A stretch of DNA of 64,000 nt, taken from the NCBI GenBank assembly GCA_903907995.1, contig CAIVQH010000013.1, positions 62,001-126,000 of the forward strand, given 5' to 3'. Both the position numbers and the translations under genes were made by a program. Below the pieces are notes generated by a model. It saw nothing but the letters and a program-made list of their open reading frames with translations. It had not been told where the DNA came from and did not search any database. How positions within the stretch are numbered: position 1 is the first letter of the stretch; every line of letters begins with the position of its first letter. The stretch is from an uncultured Verrucomicrobiota bacterium (GTDB lineage: Bacteria; Verrucomicrobiota; Verrucomicrobiia; Limisphaerales; UBA9464). Shown in pieces: positions 63,240 to 64,000 of this stretch.

Positions 63240-63420
63240 TGGAATCGGAGACGAACGCTCGCGAGGAATCTGCATGTCGTCACGGCTTTCCGAAGTGTTT
63301 GGTCGGGAGAAATGGGGGCAAGTGGCTGATTCCAAGTCGACGCACGGCGCGAAGATGGCTCAGCAACGTTTTCACTCTATAGAGATTTTGCCGATGGCGA
63401 ACGAACCGCACCTTCACTGC

Positions 63421-63487
63421 GTACCAGCCGACGTGAGGAGGCTCCATTTCTCATTCCAAGTCAGAGCCTTCTCACGTCGGCTGCTAC
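63421..63487. repeat. 67-bp inverted repeat (GTACCAGCCGACGTGAGG arms)
   Basis: The arm at 63421-63444 and its inverted copy at 63464-63487 differ at three or four bases, with about 19 bases between. No T-run. Another dispersed-palindrome type; it is present once in this window. Confidence 0.8.
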
Positions 63488-63540
63488 GAAACTGTAAGGC
63501 GTCCGGAAATTACGGACGTGTCCTTCGTTTTAACGCGTTG

Positions 63541-63584
63541 CAGGTCGGATACCTGCGATACAGCAGATTGAAAATCTGCGCTAC
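63541..63584. repeat. Half family-B element
   Basis: Only the right half: a CAGGTCGGATACCTG hairpin and then CGATACAGCAGATTG to GCGCTAC, as in the right ends of the two complete elements (13746 and 19543). The left half is missing. It lies 22 bases past the tsaD stop. Confidence 0.8.
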
Positions 63585-63606
63585 GGGCCCAGCCAACCCC
63601 TTTCGT

Positions 63607-64000
63607 TCACGCCGCCAGAGCCCAACCTGGCTTGATCTCCTCGTCGAAGGGAGTCGGCGCGTGGCCGGCCCGCAGCTTGCGCTCGGCGAGGATGCCTACC
63701 ATCGCGGCGTTGTCGGTGCAGAGCGAACGGTCAGCGAGGCGCAGCCGCAGACCGCGCTTCGCGCAGCGCGCCTCCAGCTCCCGCCGGAGGGCAGAATTGC
63801 AGGTCACCCCGCCGCTGGCCGTGACGCATTTCACCCCGAGCATCCGGGCGGCCCGGACGGTCTTCGCCGCCAGCACCTCGACGATGGCCGCCTGCACGCT
63901 CGCGCATAGGTCCCGCAGCGCCTGCGGGTCGTCCGCAAGGCCGGGCCGCTTCTCGAGGAAGTAGCGCACGCTCGTCTTCAGGCCGCTGAAGCTGAAGTCA
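63607..64000 (-). CDS. tsaD: tRNA threonylcarbamoyladenosine transferase, C-terminal part
   Basis: The window edge cuts the gene; about 131 residues remain. Upstream of the first internal Met it reads DFSFSGLKTSVRYFLEKRPG, the TsaD signature. VTASGGVTCNSALRREL and CTDNAAMVGILAERK are typical for the ASKHA C-terminal domain. TsaD adds threonylcarbamoyl to A37 of ANN-reading tRNAs with TsaB/TsaC/TsaE. The 5' part lies beyond the window. Confidence 0.93.
   Translation of the reverse strand, partial: DFSFSGLKTSVRYFLEKRPGLADDPQALRDLCASVQAAIVEVLAAKTVRAARMLGVKCVTASGGVTCNSALRRELEARCAKRGLRLRLADRSLCTDNAAMVGILAERKLRAGHAPTPFDEEIKPGWALAA

Larger units (their letters stand above)
63240..63606. other. 367-bp region with two repeats, no gene
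   Basis: Between two minus-strand genes. Contains the inverted repeat at 63421-63487 and the half family-B element at 63541-63584. Open frames here are repeat translations. Confidence 0.6.

Overview
The window is about 63% G+C by eye and densely coding on both strands. It looks like a chromosomal segment of a Verrucomicrobiota bacterium, probably of the Pedosphaera/Limisphaerales type. This is inferred from four signs: scattered prepilin-like proteins with a [14 protein letters not shown] start, DUF2934, DUF5069 and DUF6580 proteins, a PEP-CTERM-type surface protein, and many short palindromic intergenic repeats. BamA with an Skp-like chaperone, secreted proteins and a lipoprotein SOD show a Gram-negative envelope. 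I found no tRNA, rRNA, CRISPR array, phage or intact insertion sequence.

Layout. 1-6.7 kb (minus strand): a stress-related run with a KGG-type small protein, a lipoprotein Cu/Zn SOD, two low-complexity secreted proteins, a DUF2092 protein, Ohr, two DUF2934 proteins, DUF5069, Dps and a double PRC-barrel protein. 7-16 kb: a secreted glycosidase, a second DUF5069 protein, an FAD disulfide reductase, a prepilin-like protein, two cyclophilins in tandem, BioD and an MBL-fold hydrolase. 16-32 kb: a glycosidase-glycosyltransferase fusion, an EVE protein, a SpoU methyltransferase, CysS, a prepilin-like protein, a ClpX-like ATPase, ProC, an AI-2E family permease, a large S41 protease and a LOG protein. 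32-37 kb: class I fumarase alpha and beta genes split by an A+T-rich gene and a toxin-antitoxin pair, then 1.6 kb without genes that carries signs of a structured RNA. 37-49 kb: an LMW-PTP/RpiB/GlyA triple fusion, an esterase, an aldolase, a purple-acid-phosphatase-like protein, a nucleotidyltransferase, a phosphoesterase, a TIM-barrel isomerase, a DUF187 glycosidase and the PEP-CTERM protein. 49-64 kb: a prepilin-like protein, a glycosyltransferase, a pseudouridine synthase, PgsA/PgpA, YqeY, a UVR-motif protein, RsmI, BamA, an OmpH/Skp-like protein, IspD, a secreted protein and the end of TsaD.

Most genes are housekeeping or stress functions in units of one or two. Short stop/start overlaps mark the probable coupled pairs: DUF2092/DUF6515, ProC/permease, antitoxin/toxin, DUF6580/YfcE and PgsA/PgpA. 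The items most worth following up are the triple fusion at 37.0 kb, the ClpX-like ATPase that appears to lack both the zinc domain and the ClpP-docking loop, the cargo inside the fumarase locus, the possible ncRNA at 35.7-36.6 kb, and three families of terminal-inverted-repeat mini-elements or hairpin repeats.
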